The notes under the pieces: generated by a model
Database searches by the model: none
Told to the model about the DNA's origin: nothing
What the model saw: the letters and a program-made list of their open reading frames with translations, nothing else
Made by a program: the position numbers and the translations under genes
Shown here: piece by piece, positions 1 to 7,393 of the stretch
Numbering within the stretch: the first letter of the stretch is position 1
How the letters are laid out: every line of letters begins with the position of its first letter
From: Ramlibacter sp.
GTDB lineage: Bacteria; Pseudomonadota; Gammaproteobacteria; Burkholderiales; Burkholderiaceae_C
DNA: 10,396 nt
Direction of reading: 5' to 3'
Assembly: GCA_025351615.1 (NCBI GenBank)
Contig: JANXVP010000454.1
Location: forward strand, 1-10,396

Positions 1-34
1 CGTAGAAAAAAAATGGCTTGGATCGGACCGAATG

Positions 35-56
35 ATATCTTATATAAGATATAAGA
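35..56. promoter_or_regulatory. Palindromic operator candidate upstream of mdh
   Basis: Bases 35-52 read ATATCTTATATAAGATAT, a perfect 18-bp inverted repeat. It contains TCTTAT at 38-43 and ATAAGA at 44-49, and a further direct copy of ATAAGA lies at 51-56. The element is strikingly AT-rich in a GC-rich window and ends a few bases before the -35 box at 61-66, so it could be an activator site or an operator shared with a divergent gene to the left. From memory, AT-rich sites of this kind in Burkholderiales precede TCA-cycle genes and are linked to a GntR-family regulator encoded near sdh/gltA. That assignment is recalled, not shown here, since no regulator lies in the window. The palindrome itself is certain; its role is inferred. 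Confidence 0.7.
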
Positions 57-60
57 CAAA

Positions 61-89
61 TTGACGGTGCGCCTTTTCGCGGGTAAAAT
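61..89 (+). promoter_or_regulatory. Sigma-70 type promoter for the mdh operon
   Basis: TTGACG at 61-66 and TAAAAT at 84-89 are separated by exactly 17 bp, one mismatch each from the consensus -35 and -10 boxes. Transcription would start near 96-97, leaving a leader of about 80 bases before the mdh start at 175. This also argues against any translation start upstream of 175 in the same frame, because the first in-frame start-like codon (TTG at 61) is the -35 box itself. No other comparably good promoter is visible before acnB, so the four-gene operon probably depends on this one. Confidence 0.7.
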
Positions 90-162
90 GACGGATTTTG
101 CGCAGGGGCCGTGGCTGTCGCCCAGCGACCCGTGGAACCCCGCTTTTCGCAACCTGTCCTTC

Positions 163-167
163 GGAGA
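163..167 (+). promoter_or_regulatory. Ribosome binding site fixing the mdh start
   Basis: GGAGA at 163-167 lies 7 bases before the ATG at 175. It selects the start giving [10 protein letters not shown], which matches the usual malate dehydrogenase N-terminus, rather than the 38-residue upstream extension of the open frame. Confidence 0.75.
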
Positions 168-174
168 TTTTCCC

Positions 175-1161
175 ATGAGCAAAAAGCCCGTCCGCGTCGC
201 CGTTACCGGCGCCGCCGGCCAGATCGGATACGCCCTGCTGTTTCGCATCGCCTCGGGCGAAATGCTGGGCAAGGACCAGCCGGTGATCTTGCAGCTGCTG
301 GAGATTCCCGATGAAAAGGCGCAGAAAGCGCTCAAGGGCGTGATGATGGAACTCCAGGACTGCGCCTTCCCGCTGTTGGCAGGCATGGAAGCGCACAGCG
401 ACCCCATGACCGCCTTCAAGGACACGGATTACGCCTTGCTGGTCGGCTCGCGGCCGCGCGGCCCCGGGATGGAGCGCGCCGAGCTGCTGTCGATCAATGG
501 TGCCATCTTCACGGCACAGGGCAAGGCCCTGGACAAGGTCTCCAGCCGCAACGTCAAGGTGCTCGTGGTCGGCAATCCGGCCAACACCAATGCCTACATC
601 GCGATGAAGAGCGCGCCCGGCCTGGCGCGCGAGAATTTCACCGCCATGCTGCGGCTGGACCACAACCGCGCGCTGTCGCAGATCGCGGCCAAGACCGGCG
701 CCAGGGTCGGCGAGATCGAGAAGCTGACCGTGTGGGGCAACCATTCACCGACGATGTACGCCGACTACCGCTTCGCGACGGTGAACGGCAAGCCTGTCAA
801 GGACTTGATCAACGACCAAGCCTGGAACGCCGACACCTTCCTGCCGACGGTGGGAAAGCGCGGCGCCGCGATCATCGAGGCGCGCGGCCTGTCGTCCGCG
901 GCATCGGCTGCCAATGCCGCGATCGACCACATGCGCGACTGGGCGCTGGGCTCGAACGGCAAATGGGTGACGATGGGCGTCGCCTCCAACGGCGACTACG
1001 GCATCCCGAAAGACACCATGTTCGGCTTCCCGGTCACCACCGAGAACGGCAGGTTCGCGATCGTCAAGGACCTGCCGATCGACGCCTTCAGCCGGGAGCG
1101 CATCGACAAGACGCTCAAGGAATTGCAGGAAGAACAGGCCGGCGTGGCCCACCTCCTGTAA
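175..1161 (+). CDS. mdh: Malate dehydrogenase (NAD-dependent)
   Basis: This 328-residue enzyme interconverts malate and oxaloacetate with NAD in the TCA cycle, in the cytoplasm. The N-terminal Rossmann fold shows GAAGQIG at residues 12-18 and an acidic residue at the end of the second strand (E43 in LLEIPD), as expected for NAD rather than NADP. The substrate loop [11 protein letters not shown] (91-101) carries the arginines that bind the dicarboxylate, and GNPANTNA (133-140) follows. The catalytic pair is D162 in LDHNRA and H190 in [13 protein letters not shown]. Length and motifs match the cytosolic-type MDH group found in betaproteobacteria. The ATG at 175 has a good ribosome binding site, while the upstream part of the open frame overlaps the promoter. 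It is the first gene of the operon and its TAA shares one base with the next ATG. I see nothing abnormal in the sequence; the call is near certain. Confidence 0.97.
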   Translation: MSKKPVRVAVTGAAGQIGYALLFRIASGEMLGKDQPVILQLLEIPDEKAQKALKGVMMELQDCAFPLLAGMEAHSDPMTAFKDTDYALLVGSRPRGPGMERAELLSINGAIFTAQGKALDKVSSRNVKVLVVGNPANTNAYIAMKSAPGLARENFTAMLRLDHNRALSQIAAKTGARVGEIEKLTVWGNHSPTMYADYRFATVNGKPVKDLINDQAWNADTFLPTVGKRGAAIIEARGLSSAASAANAAIDHMRDWALGSNGKWVTMGVASNGDYGIPKDTMFGFPVTTENGRFAIVKDLPIDAFSRERIDKTLKELQEEQAGVAHLL

Positions 1162-2171
1162 TGGCCATGAGCGTCGCCGGAACCCATCCGCGAGACGTTC
1201 TCCTGGGCGCGCAGGCCCAGGCCGGCATCCTGCCCGTGTGCGACCACTACAGCGGGGTCGAGGCGCGCATGCGCAAGAGCCTGCAGCTGCAGGCAGAAAT
1301 GACCGAAGAGTTCGGCGCCTGCGTTTTCGATGTCACGCTGGACTGCGAAGACGGCGCTCCCGTCGGCGGCGAGGCCGAGCATGCCGCCCTGGTCGTGGCT
1401 CTGGTCTCGCTGGCGAGCGACAAGGCGCGGATCGCGGTTCGGGTGCACCCGGTCGACCATCCCGCGTTCGAACAGGACGTGGCGACAATCGCCGGAAACG
1501 CGGGCAAGAAGCTGTGTCACATGATGCTGCCGAAGGTCGAATCCCCGGCCGACGTCGATCGCGCTGCCATGGCGCTGGAGGCCGCCGGCGCCGGTCGATT
1601 GCCGTTGCATGTCCTGATCGAGTCGCCCGCATCGGTGCACCGCGCCTTCGACATCGCCGCGCATCCGCGGGTGGAGTCACTGAGTTTCGGGCTGATGGAC
1701 TTCGTGTCCGCGCATGGCGGCGCGATTCCAGCTGATGGAATGGGCATCGAAGGCCAGTTCACCCATCCGCTGGTGGTCCGCGCGAAGCTGGAAATCGCGT
1801 CGGCCTGCCACGCGCACGGCAAGGTCCCTACGCACGGCGTTGTGACCGAATTCAAGGACGCGAGGGCGCTCGGCAAGGCGGCGCAACGCGCCGCGCGCGA
1901 ATTCGGCTTTACCCGGATGTGGAGCATCCACCCCGACCAGATCCGTCCGATCCTCTGCGCGTTCGCCCCGGCCGCGTTGGAGATCGAGACTGCATCGAAG
2001 ATCGTCCTCGCCGCGGCCGCTGCCCACTGGGCGCCGATCAGCTTCGGCGGCAAACTGCAGGATCGCGCCAGTTACCGCTATTACTGGCAGGTGCTGGAGC
2101 GGGCGCACCGCACCGGCCGGTCGCTCCCGGCAGAAGTCCGGGGCTGGTTCGAACCGGTCCCGCAACACTAG
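1161..2171 (+). CDS. CitE-like / HpcH-HpaI family CoA-ester lyase
   Basis: A 336-residue TIM-barrel lyase of the CitE (citrate lyase beta / malyl-CoA lyase) superfamily, which cleaves or forms 2-hydroxyacyl-CoA thioesters with a divalent metal. Visible motifs are LDCEDG (60-65), RVHP (94-97), MLPKVES (122-128), IESPASV (153-159) with E154, SFGLMDF (175-181) with D180, and SIHPDQI (265-271). E154 and D180 match the usual Mg-binding Glu and Asp, and R94 the carboxylate/phosphate-binding Arg. The ATG at 1161 overlaps the mdh TAA by one base (TAATG), suggesting translational coupling; ATG at 1167 is the alternative. The open frame extends far upstream through mdh, but that part is a shadow. No citrate lyase alpha or gamma subunit is present, so it is not a classical citrate lyase. 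Malyl-, citramalyl- or another acyl-CoA is possible; the family call is firm, the substrate unknown. Confidence 0.88.
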   Translation: MAMSVAGTHPRDVLLGAQAQAGILPVCDHYSGVEARMRKSLQLQAEMTEEFGACVFDVTLDCEDGAPVGGEAEHAALVVALVSLASDKARIAVRVHPVDHPAFEQDVATIAGNAGKKLCHMMLPKVESPADVDRAAMALEAAGAGRLPLHVLIESPASVHRAFDIAAHPRVESLSFGLMDFVSAHGGAIPADGMGIEGQFTHPLVVRAKLEIASACHAHGKVPTHGVVTEFKDARALGKAAQRAAREFGFTRMWSIHPDQIRPILCAFAPAALEIETASKIVLAAAAAHWAPISFGGKLQDRASYRYYWQVLERAHRTGRSLPAEVRGWFEPVPQH

Positions 2172-2193
2172 AACACCCACGGAGCCACGCTGT

Positions 2194-2907
2194 ATGAAAA
2201 CCACGATTGCGGCATTCCCTGTCGCGCTGCTGATTGCAGTTTCCCCGGCACTCGTGTCGGCCCAGACTCCTGCCGCGAAGCCGGCAGCAAAGGCCGCGAA
2301 ACCCGCGGCGAAGTCCGCTGGAAAGTCAGCGACGATCGGGATCTCCAAGGCGTCCCGCGCGGCCCAGAAAGCCGCGGAAGAATCTAGGCCGGTCGATGAC
2401 GACCCCGCCGTCAAGCTCATGCCGTCCGATCTGGAAGTGGCCAAGCAAGTGACTCTGGGCGACATCCCCTGCGAACTCGGCGCGACGGTCCACATCACGC
2501 CGCACAAGCGCGAAGGCTTCTTCATCGTGCGCGCCGGCATCCAGCGCTTTCGCATGCACCCGGTGGAAAGCCGCACCGGCGCCATCCGGCTGGAAGACCC
2601 GGTGGCCGGCGCGATGTGGCTCCAGCTTGGCAACAAGTCGATGCTGATGAGCCAGAAGATGGGCAAGCGGCTGGCCGACGATTGCATGAATCCGGCGCAG
2701 TCGGCCATGAACGAAGAGCTGAAGAAGAACCCGATCAACATCCTCGAGCAAGCGCCGGCGGTGAAGGTTGTCGCACCGGCGCCTGCCGCGACTGCGCCCG
2801 CGTCCAATCCGCCCACTGCAGAAGCGCAAGAGCCGCCTCCGAAGGCGCCCGCCGCCGCCGTCCCTGCGGCTGATGGGCCCGCCGCTGCGGCTTCCGCACC
2901 GAAGTGA
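2194..2907 (+). CDS. Exported protein of unknown function with Ala/Pro/Lys-rich tails
   Basis: A 237-residue protein I do not recognise. Residues 1-23 look like a Sec signal peptide: K2, a hydrophobic core ([11 protein letters not shown]) and cleavage after VSA before Q24. Residues 25-46 are an AAKP-type low-complexity stretch. A folded core spans about 66-180, with C93 (IPCELG) and C164 (DDCM), the only cysteines and possibly disulfide-bonded in the periplasm. The tail from about 187 is Pro/Ala-rich and resembles a flexible spacer. The core's order (Cys, beta-rich stretch, S-R-TGA at 126-130, W142, Cys) loosely recalls MliC-type lysozyme inhibitors, a weak guess only. There is no lipobox, so it is not a typical lipoprotein. 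GGAG at 2181-2184 precedes the ATG by 9 bases. It lies 22 bp after the lyase and 28 bp before acnB, so it is co-transcribed with TCA genes although exported. Confidence 0.82.
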   Translation: MKTTIAAFPVALLIAVSPALVSAQTPAAKPAAKAAKPAAKSAGKSATIGISKASRAAQKAAEESRPVDDDPAVKLMPSDLEVAKQVTLGDIPCELGATVHITPHKREGFFIVRAGIQRFRMHPVESRTGAIRLEDPVAGAMWLQLGNKSMLMSQKMGKRLADDCMNPAQSAMNEELKKNPINILEQAPAVKVVAPAPAATAPASNPPTAEAQEPPPKAPAAAVPAADGPAAAASAPK

Positions 2908-2923
2908 ATCGACCGAACTGAAC

Positions 2924-2931
2924 GGAGAGAG
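2924..2931 (+). promoter_or_regulatory. Ribosome binding site fixing the acnB start
   Basis: GGAGAGAG lies here, its GGAG core 8 bases before the ATG at 2936. The open frame of acnB continues 56 codons upstream inside the preceding gene, but this site and the family N-terminus ([16 protein letters not shown]) place the start at 2936. Confidence 0.75.
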
Positions 2932-2935
2932 AACC

Positions 2936-5533
2936 ATGTTGCAAGACTATGTCAACCATGTCGCCGAGCGGGCGGCGCTCGGCATTCCGCCGCTGCCGCT
3001 GTCGGCCAAGCAGACCGGCGAGCTGATCGAGTTGCTCAAGAACGTCTCCACCGGCGAGGCGGATTTTTTGTTGAACCTGATTACGTACCGGGTTCCGGCC
3101 GGCGTGGACGACGCGGCCAAGGTCAAGGCCAGCTATCTTGCCGCTGTGGCGCTCGGCACCGAGAAGTGCCTGATCATCAGCCGTGAAAAAGCGACGCAGC
3201 TGCTGGGCACCATGCTGGGTGGCTACAACATTGGCCCGCTGGTCGAGCTGCTCGACGACGCTGAAGTCGGCACGGTCGCCGCCGAAGCCCTGAAGAAAAT
3301 CCTGCTGATGTTCGACCAGTTCCACGACGTGCGGGAGAAGGCCGACAAGGGCAACGACAATGCGAAGGCCGTGCTGCAAAGCTGGGCCGACGGCGAATGG
3401 TTCACCAGCCGCCCGGAAGTGCCCCAAAGCATCCAGGTGAGCATCTTCAAGGTGTCCGGCGAGATCAACACCGACGACCTGTCTCCGGCGCCCGATGCCT
3501 GGAGCCGGCCCGACATCCCGCTGCACGCGCTCGCGATCCACAAGAACCCGCGGCCGGGCATCACGCCCGAAGAAGAAGGCAAGCGCGGGCCGATCCGGTT
3601 TATCGAAGAGCTGCGTGCGCGCGGCAACCTCGTGGCCTACGTCGGCGACGTGGTCGGCACCGGTTCCTCACGCAAGTCCGCGACCAATTCGGTGCTCTGG
3701 TTCACCGGCGAAGACATCCCGTTCGTGCCGAACAAGCGCTTCGGCGGTGTCTGCCTGGGCGGCAAGATCGCGCCGATCTTCTACAACACGATGGAAGACG
3801 CGGGCGCGCTGCCGATCGAGCTCGATGTGAGCCGGATGGAAATGGGCGACACGGTGGAGCTGCGTCCTTACGAGGGCAAGGCGCTCAAGAACGGCGAGGT
3901 CATCGCCGAGTTCAAGGTCAAGAGCGACGTGCTGTTCGACGAGGTGCGCGCCGGTGGGCGCATTCCGCTGATCGTGGGCCGCGGCCTGACTGCGAAGGCG
4001 CGCGAGGTCCTGGGCCTGCCGGCGTCCACCGTGTTCCGGCTGCCGCAGGCGCCCGTCGACACGGGCAAGGGCTTCACGCTGGCGCAGAAGATGGTCGGCC
4101 GGGCCTGCGGGCTGCCGGAGCAGGACGGCAATCAAATTGGTGTGCGTCCCGGGACTTACTGCGAACCGCGCATGACCTCGGTCGGGTCGCAGGACACCAC
4201 CGGCACCATGACGCGCGACGAACTGAAGGACCTGGCCTGCCTGGGCTTCTCCGCCGACCTCGTGATGCAGTCGTTCTGCCACACGGCCGCGTATCCGAAG
4301 CCGGTTGACGTGAAGATGCACCATGAGCTGCCCGCCTTCATGAGCAACCGCGGCGGCATTTCGCTGCGCCCCGGAGACGGCGTGATCCACAGCTGGCTGA
4401 ATCGCTTCCTCCTGCCCGATACGGTTGGCACGGGCGCGGACAGCCACACGCGCTTCCCGATCGGCATCAGCTTCCCGGCCGGCTCCGGCCTGGTCGCCTT
4501 CGCGGCCGCCACCGGCGTGATGCCGCTGGACATGCCGGAATCGGTCCTGGTTCGGTTCAAGGGCGCCATGGAGCCCGGCGTCACGCTGCGTGACCTGGTG
4601 AACGCGATTCCGCTTTACGCGATCAGGCAAGGCCTGCTGACAGTGGACAAAAAAAGCAAGATCAACATCTTCTCAGGCCGCATCCTCGAGATCGAAGGCC
4701 TGCCCCGGCTCAGGGTGGAACAGGCGTTCGAACTGTCCGACGCCTCGGCCGAACGTTCCGCCGCCGGCTGCACGGTGCACCTGAACAAGGAGCCGATCAT
4801 CGAGTACGTCAACAGCAACATCACGCTGATGCGCTGGATGATCTCCGAAGGCTATGCGGACGGACGCACGCTCGCGCGCCGCATTGCCGCGCAGGAAGCC
4901 TGGCTGAAAAACCCGCAACTGCTCGAGCGCGATGCCGATGCCGAATACGCGGCCGTGATCGAGATCGACCTGGCCGACATCCACGAGCCGATCGTCGCCT
5001 GCCCCAACGATCCCGACGACGTGAAGACGCTTTCCGAAGTCGCGGGCGCGAAAATCGACGAAGTGTTTATCGGGTCGTGCATGACCAACATCGGCCATTT
5101 CCGCGCCGCGTCCAAGCTGCTGGAAAACAAGCGCGACATCCCGGTCAAGCTGTGGGTCGCGCCGCCGACCAAGATGGATGCGATGCAGCTGACCGAAGAG
5201 GGCCACTACGGCGTTCTCGGCTCCGCCGGCGCCCGCATGGAGATGCCGGGCTGCTCGCTGTGCATGGGCAACCAGGCGCAGGTGCGCGAGGGCGCCACGG
5301 TGTTCTCCACCAGCACCCGCAATTTTCCGAACCGCCTGGGCAAGAACACATTCGTGTATCTTGGCAGCGCCGAGCTGGCATCGATCTGCTCCAAGCTGGG
5401 CCGAATCCCGACCAGGGAAGAGTACATGGTCGACATGGGCGTGCTGACTGCCGCCAGCGACGAGGTCTACCAGTATCTGAACTTCGACAAGATCAAGGCC
5501 TTCAAGGACGCGGCCGACACCGTCGCCGCCTGA
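2936..5533 (+). CDS. acnB: Aconitate hydratase B (bifunctional with 2-methylisocitrate dehydratase)
   Basis: This 865-residue enzyme, the same length as E. coli AcnB, isomerises citrate to isocitrate through cis-aconitate with a [4Fe-4S] cluster. AcnB proteins can also hydrate 2-methylaconitate. Domain order is the AcnB one: an N-terminal HEAT-like domain (about 1-160), the swivelling domain moved to the N-terminal half (about 165-370, with [16 protein letters not shown] near 178), then the catalytic core with [19 protein letters not shown] from about 498. Cluster ligands are C715 (IGSCMTN), C773 and C776 (GCSLCMGN). The cis arrangement is AcnB, not AcnA. It is the last gene of the mdh operon, followed directly by a strong terminator. 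In E. coli, apo-AcnB binds mRNA as an iron-responsive regulator; whether this one does cannot be seen. A second aconitase, AcnA, lies 3 kb downstream. Confidence 0.97.
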   Translation: MLQDYVNHVAERAALGIPPLPLSAKQTGELIELLKNVSTGEADFLLNLITYRVPAGVDDAAKVKASYLAAVALGTEKCLIISREKATQLLGTMLGGYNIGPLVELLDDAEVGTVAAEALKKILLMFDQFHDVREKADKGNDNAKAVLQSWADGEWFTSRPEVPQSIQVSIFKVSGEINTDDLSPAPDAWSRPDIPLHALAIHKNPRPGITPEEEGKRGPIRFIEELRARGNLVAYVGDVVGTGSSRKSATNSVLWFTGEDIPFVPNKRFGGVCLGGKIAPIFYNTMEDAGALPIELDVSRMEMGDTVELRPYEGKALKNGEVIAEFKVKSDVLFDEVRAGGRIPLIVGRGLTAKAREVLGLPASTVFRLPQAPVDTGKGFTLAQKMVGRACGLPEQDGNQIGVRPGTYCEPRMTSVGSQDTTGTMTRDELKDLACLGFSADLVMQSFCHTAAYPKPVDVKMHHELPAFMSNRGGISLRPGDGVIHSWLNRFLLPDTVGTGADSHTRFPIGISFPAGSGLVAFAAATGVMPLDMPESVLVRFKGAMEPGVTLRDLVNAIPLYAIRQGLLTVDKKSKINIFSGRILEIEGLPRLRVEQAFELSDASAERSAAGCTVHLNKEPIIEYVNSNITLMRWMISEGYADGRTLARRIAAQEAWLKNPQLLERDADAEYAAVIEIDLADIHEPIVACPNDPDDVKTLSEVAGAKIDEVFIGSCMTNIGHFRAASKLLENKRDIPVKLWVAPPTKMDAMQLTEEGHYGVLGSAGARMEMPGCSLCMGNQAQVREGATVFSTSTRNFPNRLGKNTFVYLGSAELASICSKLGRIPTREEYMVDMGVLTAASDEVYQYLNFDKIKAFKDAADTVAA

Positions 5534-5547
5534 CGCGCTCGCGCATG

Positions 5548-5574
5548 AAAAAGCGGCCCGCGGGCCGCTTTTTT
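5548..5574. terminator. Bidirectional intrinsic terminator between convergent genes
   Basis: Bases 5548-5573 form a perfect 26-bp palindrome. A GC-rich stem centred on CCCGCGGG (arms GCGGCC and GGCCGC) is flanked by five A on the left and six T on the right (5569-5574). On the plus strand it follows the acnB stop at 5533 by 14 bp. On the minus strand the A tract reads as a T tract and follows the stop of the minus gene at 5599. The symmetry lets it terminate both transcripts. Confidence 0.9.
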
Positions 5575-5598
5575 CTTGAGTGAACCGGCGGTCCGGTG

Positions 5599-6099
5599 TC
5601 ATCCCATCCTGATTTCCTGGTGGTCGCCCAGCTTGGGTGGCGTACCCGTCACCGCTGCAGTTGCCATCTTCAGCAACTGGGTCATCTTGCTTTCCTTGAT
5701 GTCCCAGTATTCGGCGTGGTCGATCTTGACTTCGAGCAATTCGAGGTTCGGGTCCTCCAGGCCGCCCGGAAACCAAGCCTTGACCAGCGGGTTGTAGAGC
5801 CGCTCCTTCAACGCGCGGTCTTCACTGACGCTGGCGGTGCCCGAGATCGAGACCCAGGTGTCCTTGGACGGATCGCCATAGGTCATACAGACGTTGCCGT
5901 CCGCTTGAACCCGCTGGCCCAGTTCAGTGGCACGCGACACGAAGAAATAGAGGATGCCTTTCTCGTCCAGCGACCGGTTCTGCGTCGTCAGCGGGTGCGC
6001 GTGGAGTTGGCCGTCGGCATGCCGGTGGGTGAACATTCCGAACTTCATGTCCTTGATCAGCTGCCACAGCTTGTCGTGGGGAGTTTCAGTCTTGCTCAT
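5599..6099 (-). CDS. Pyridoxamine 5'-phosphate oxidase-like FMN-binding protein (general stress protein family)
   Basis: A 166-residue single-domain protein with the FMN-binding split-barrel fold of the PNPOx superfamily, close to the general stress protein 26 group. Supporting motifs are W12 with LIKDMKFGMFTH (14-25), DGQLHAHPLTTQ (29-40), ILYFFVSRATELGQRV (49-64), VCMTYGDPSKDTWVSISG (70-87) and, near the C-terminus, KAWFPGGLEDP followed by EYWD (130-133). Length is usual for this group. These proteins bind FMN or related flavins, but true pyridoxine phosphate oxidase activity is not expected. The start is the ATG complementary to 6097-6099, with AAGGA six bases upstream on the minus strand; the open frame extending to 6204 lacks such support. 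It is a lone gene, convergent with acnB and divergent from serC. The family is secure, the cellular role is not. Confidence 0.88.
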   Translation of the reverse strand: MSKTETPHDKLWQLIKDMKFGMFTHRHADGQLHAHPLTTQNRSLDEKGILYFFVSRATELGQRVQADGNVCMTYGDPSKDTWVSISGTASVSEDRALKERLYNPLVKAWFPGGLEDPNLELLEVKIDHAEYWDIKESKMTQLLKMATAAVTGTPPKLGDHQEIRMG

Positions 6100-6174
6100 G
6101 AGGTTTCCTTCATTCGTTCGTTTCGTTAGCCCACGATGATGGTCTTGATGGACCAACCACTGCGTCGGAAAACG

Positions 6175-6196
6175 ACCCGCCGGTCTGTGGGCGGGT
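6175..6196. repeat. Inverted repeat in the divergent intergenic region
   Basis: ACCCGCC (6175-6181) and GGCGGGT (6190-6196) form a perfect 7-bp stem with an 8-base loop. On the minus strand the hairpin is followed by CGTTTTCC, a short T run, so it could be a weak attenuator in the leader of the minus gene. It could also be an operator or a chance feature. The rest of the 211-bp gap between 6099 and 6311 shows a smaller dyad, TGGTC (6140-6144) with GACCA (6151-6155). Confidence 0.4.
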
Positions 6197-6255
6197 GCTG
6201 ACAAGCTCAGCCGTGCAGCGGGCGCTGGAGGTCGGCTTTCAAGCTAACGGCCGGG

Positions 6256-6282
6256 TTGGCGGTTGAAAGTTTCTTGTATGCT
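6256..6282 (+). promoter_or_regulatory. Possible promoter for serC
   Basis: TTGGCG at 6256-6261 and TATGCT at 6277-6282 are separated by 15 bp, shorter than ideal. The start point would be near 6289, leaving a leader of only about 22 bases. No better pair was found between 6100 and 6310. The call is tentative. Confidence 0.3.
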
Positions 6283-6310
6283 GGCTTTTCCAGCCAGAGA
6301 GAAAGCTTTC

Positions 6311-7393
6311 ATGACGCGCGTTTTCAATTTCAGCCCCGGGCCCGCGACCTTGCCCGAATCCGTGCTGCGCCAGGCGGCCGACGAGATGATGGACTGGCAC
6401 GGCAGCGGCATGTCGGTGATGGAGATGAGTCACCGCGGCAAGGAGTTCATGGGCATCCATGCCGAGACCGAAGGCAACCTGCGAGAGCTGATGGGCATTC
6501 CCGGCAACTACAAGGTGTTGTTCATGCAGGGCGGCGCGATCGGCGAGAACGCCATCGTGCCGATGAACCTGATTCGCAGTGGCGGCAGTGCCGACTACGT
6601 CAACACCGGCGAATGGTCGAAGAAGTCGATCAAGGAAGCGAAGAGCTACGGCAAGGTCAACATCGCCGCCAGCGGCGAGGCCGGCAACTTCGTCTCGATT
6701 CCGAAACAGTCGCAGTGGAAGCTCGACCCGAAAGCGTCGTACGTCCACATCTGCTCCAACGAAACCATCGGCGGCGTCGAGTACCACTGGACGCCCGATA
6801 CCGGCGAGGTGCCGCTGGTGGCGGACATGTCGTCCAACATCCTGTCGCGCCCGATCGATGTGAGCCGGTACGGTCTGATTTACGCCGGCGCGCAGAAGAA
6901 CATGGGTCCGTCGGGCCTGACGGTGGTGATCGTGCGCGACGACTTGCTGGGCCACGCCCTGCCGATCACGCCCTCGGCCTTCAACTACCAGACCCAGGCC
7001 GAGAACGACTCGATGTACAACACGCCGCCGACCTACGCGATCTACATCGCCGGACTGGTCTGCAAGCACGTCAAGGAGCGCGGTGGTCTGAAGGCCATGG
7101 AAGAACACAACCGCGCCAAAGCCGACGTGTTGTACGACTACCTGGACGCCAGTGCTTTCTTCAGCAATCCCGTCGCCAGGGAAGACCGGTCGCTGATGAA
7201 CGTGCCGTTCAAACTCAAGGACGAGGGCCAGGACGATGCTTTCCTCAAGGGCGCGCAGGCCAGGGGGATGATCCAGCTGAAGGGCCACCGCTCGGTGGGC
7301 GGCATGCGTGCTTCGATCTACAACGCGATGCCGATCGAAGGCATTCGCGCCTTGGTGCAGTACATGAAGGAGTTCGAGGCCCAGCATGGCTGA
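6311..7393 (+). CDS. serC: Phosphoserine aminotransferase
   Basis: A 360-residue PLP-dependent class V aminotransferase, close to E. coli SerC (362). It converts 3-phosphohydroxypyruvate and glutamate to phosphoserine and 2-oxoglutarate, the second step of serine synthesis, and can also act in PLP synthesis. The N-terminus [15 protein letters not shown] is characteristic. HRGK (41-44) holds the substrate-binding R42, FMQGGA (71-76) forms the cofactor phosphate loop, D172 in ADMSS pairs with the pyridine nitrogen, and K196 in [11 protein letters not shown] is the Schiff-base lysine. H326-R327 and R333 near the C-terminus match the conserved substrate contacts. The ATG at 6311 gives the family start, and AGAGAG-type purines just upstream serve as a moderate ribosome binding site; the TTG at 6263 would add 16 unrelated residues. 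Its end overlaps serA by 8 bp, so the two are probably translated together. The call is very secure. Confidence 0.96.
   Translation: MTRVFNFSPGPATLPESVLRQAADEMMDWHGSGMSVMEMSHRGKEFMGIHAETEGNLRELMGIPGNYKVLFMQGGAIGENAIVPMNLIRSGGSADYVNTGEWSKKSIKEAKSYGKVNIAASGEAGNFVSIPKQSQWKLDPKASYVHICSNETIGGVEYHWTPDTGEVPLVADMSSNILSRPIDVSRYGLIYAGAQKNMGPSGLTVVIVRDDLLGHALPITPSAFNYQTQAENDSMYNTPPTYAIYIAGLVCKHVKERGGLKAMEEHNRAKADVLYDYLDASAFFSNPVAREDRSLMNVPFKLKDEGQDDAFLKGAQARGMIQLKGHRSVGGMRASIYNAMPIEGIRALVQYMKEFEAQHG

Noticed and set aside
61-174. 38-residue N-terminal extension of malate dehydrogenase
   Set aside because: It would begin with the TTG of the -35 box and cover the -10 box, upstream of the predicted transcript start.
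40-744. Minus-strand open frame of 234 codons opposite mdh
   Set aside because: It is a shadow of mdh with antisense-type composition and no family match.
732-1160. N-terminal extension of the CitE-like lyase by 143 residues
   Set aside because: The stretch overlaps mdh in another frame and is Arg-rich with no family similarity; the TAATG junction at 1161 is a natural start.
2269-2330. Repeated GCGAAGCC/GCAAAGGCC-like units in the exported protein gene considered as a DNA repeat array
   Set aside because: The repetition comes from Ala-Lys-Pro codons in a low-complexity protein linker; the units vary and have no independent DNA periodicity.
2768-2935. 56-residue N-terminal extension of AcnB
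   Set aside because: It overlaps the exported-protein gene, is Arg/Pro-rich, and the strong ribosome binding site at 2924-2931 supports the ATG at 2936.
5596-6129. Plus-strand open frames opposite the FMN-binding stress protein
   Set aside because: The minus strand encodes a protein with clear PNPOx-family motifs and a ribosome binding site; the plus frames have neither.
6301-6310. GAAAGCTTTC, a perfect 10-bp palindrome just before serC
   Set aside because: It is short, overlaps the ribosome binding region and has no second copy nearby, so an operator role is not supported.
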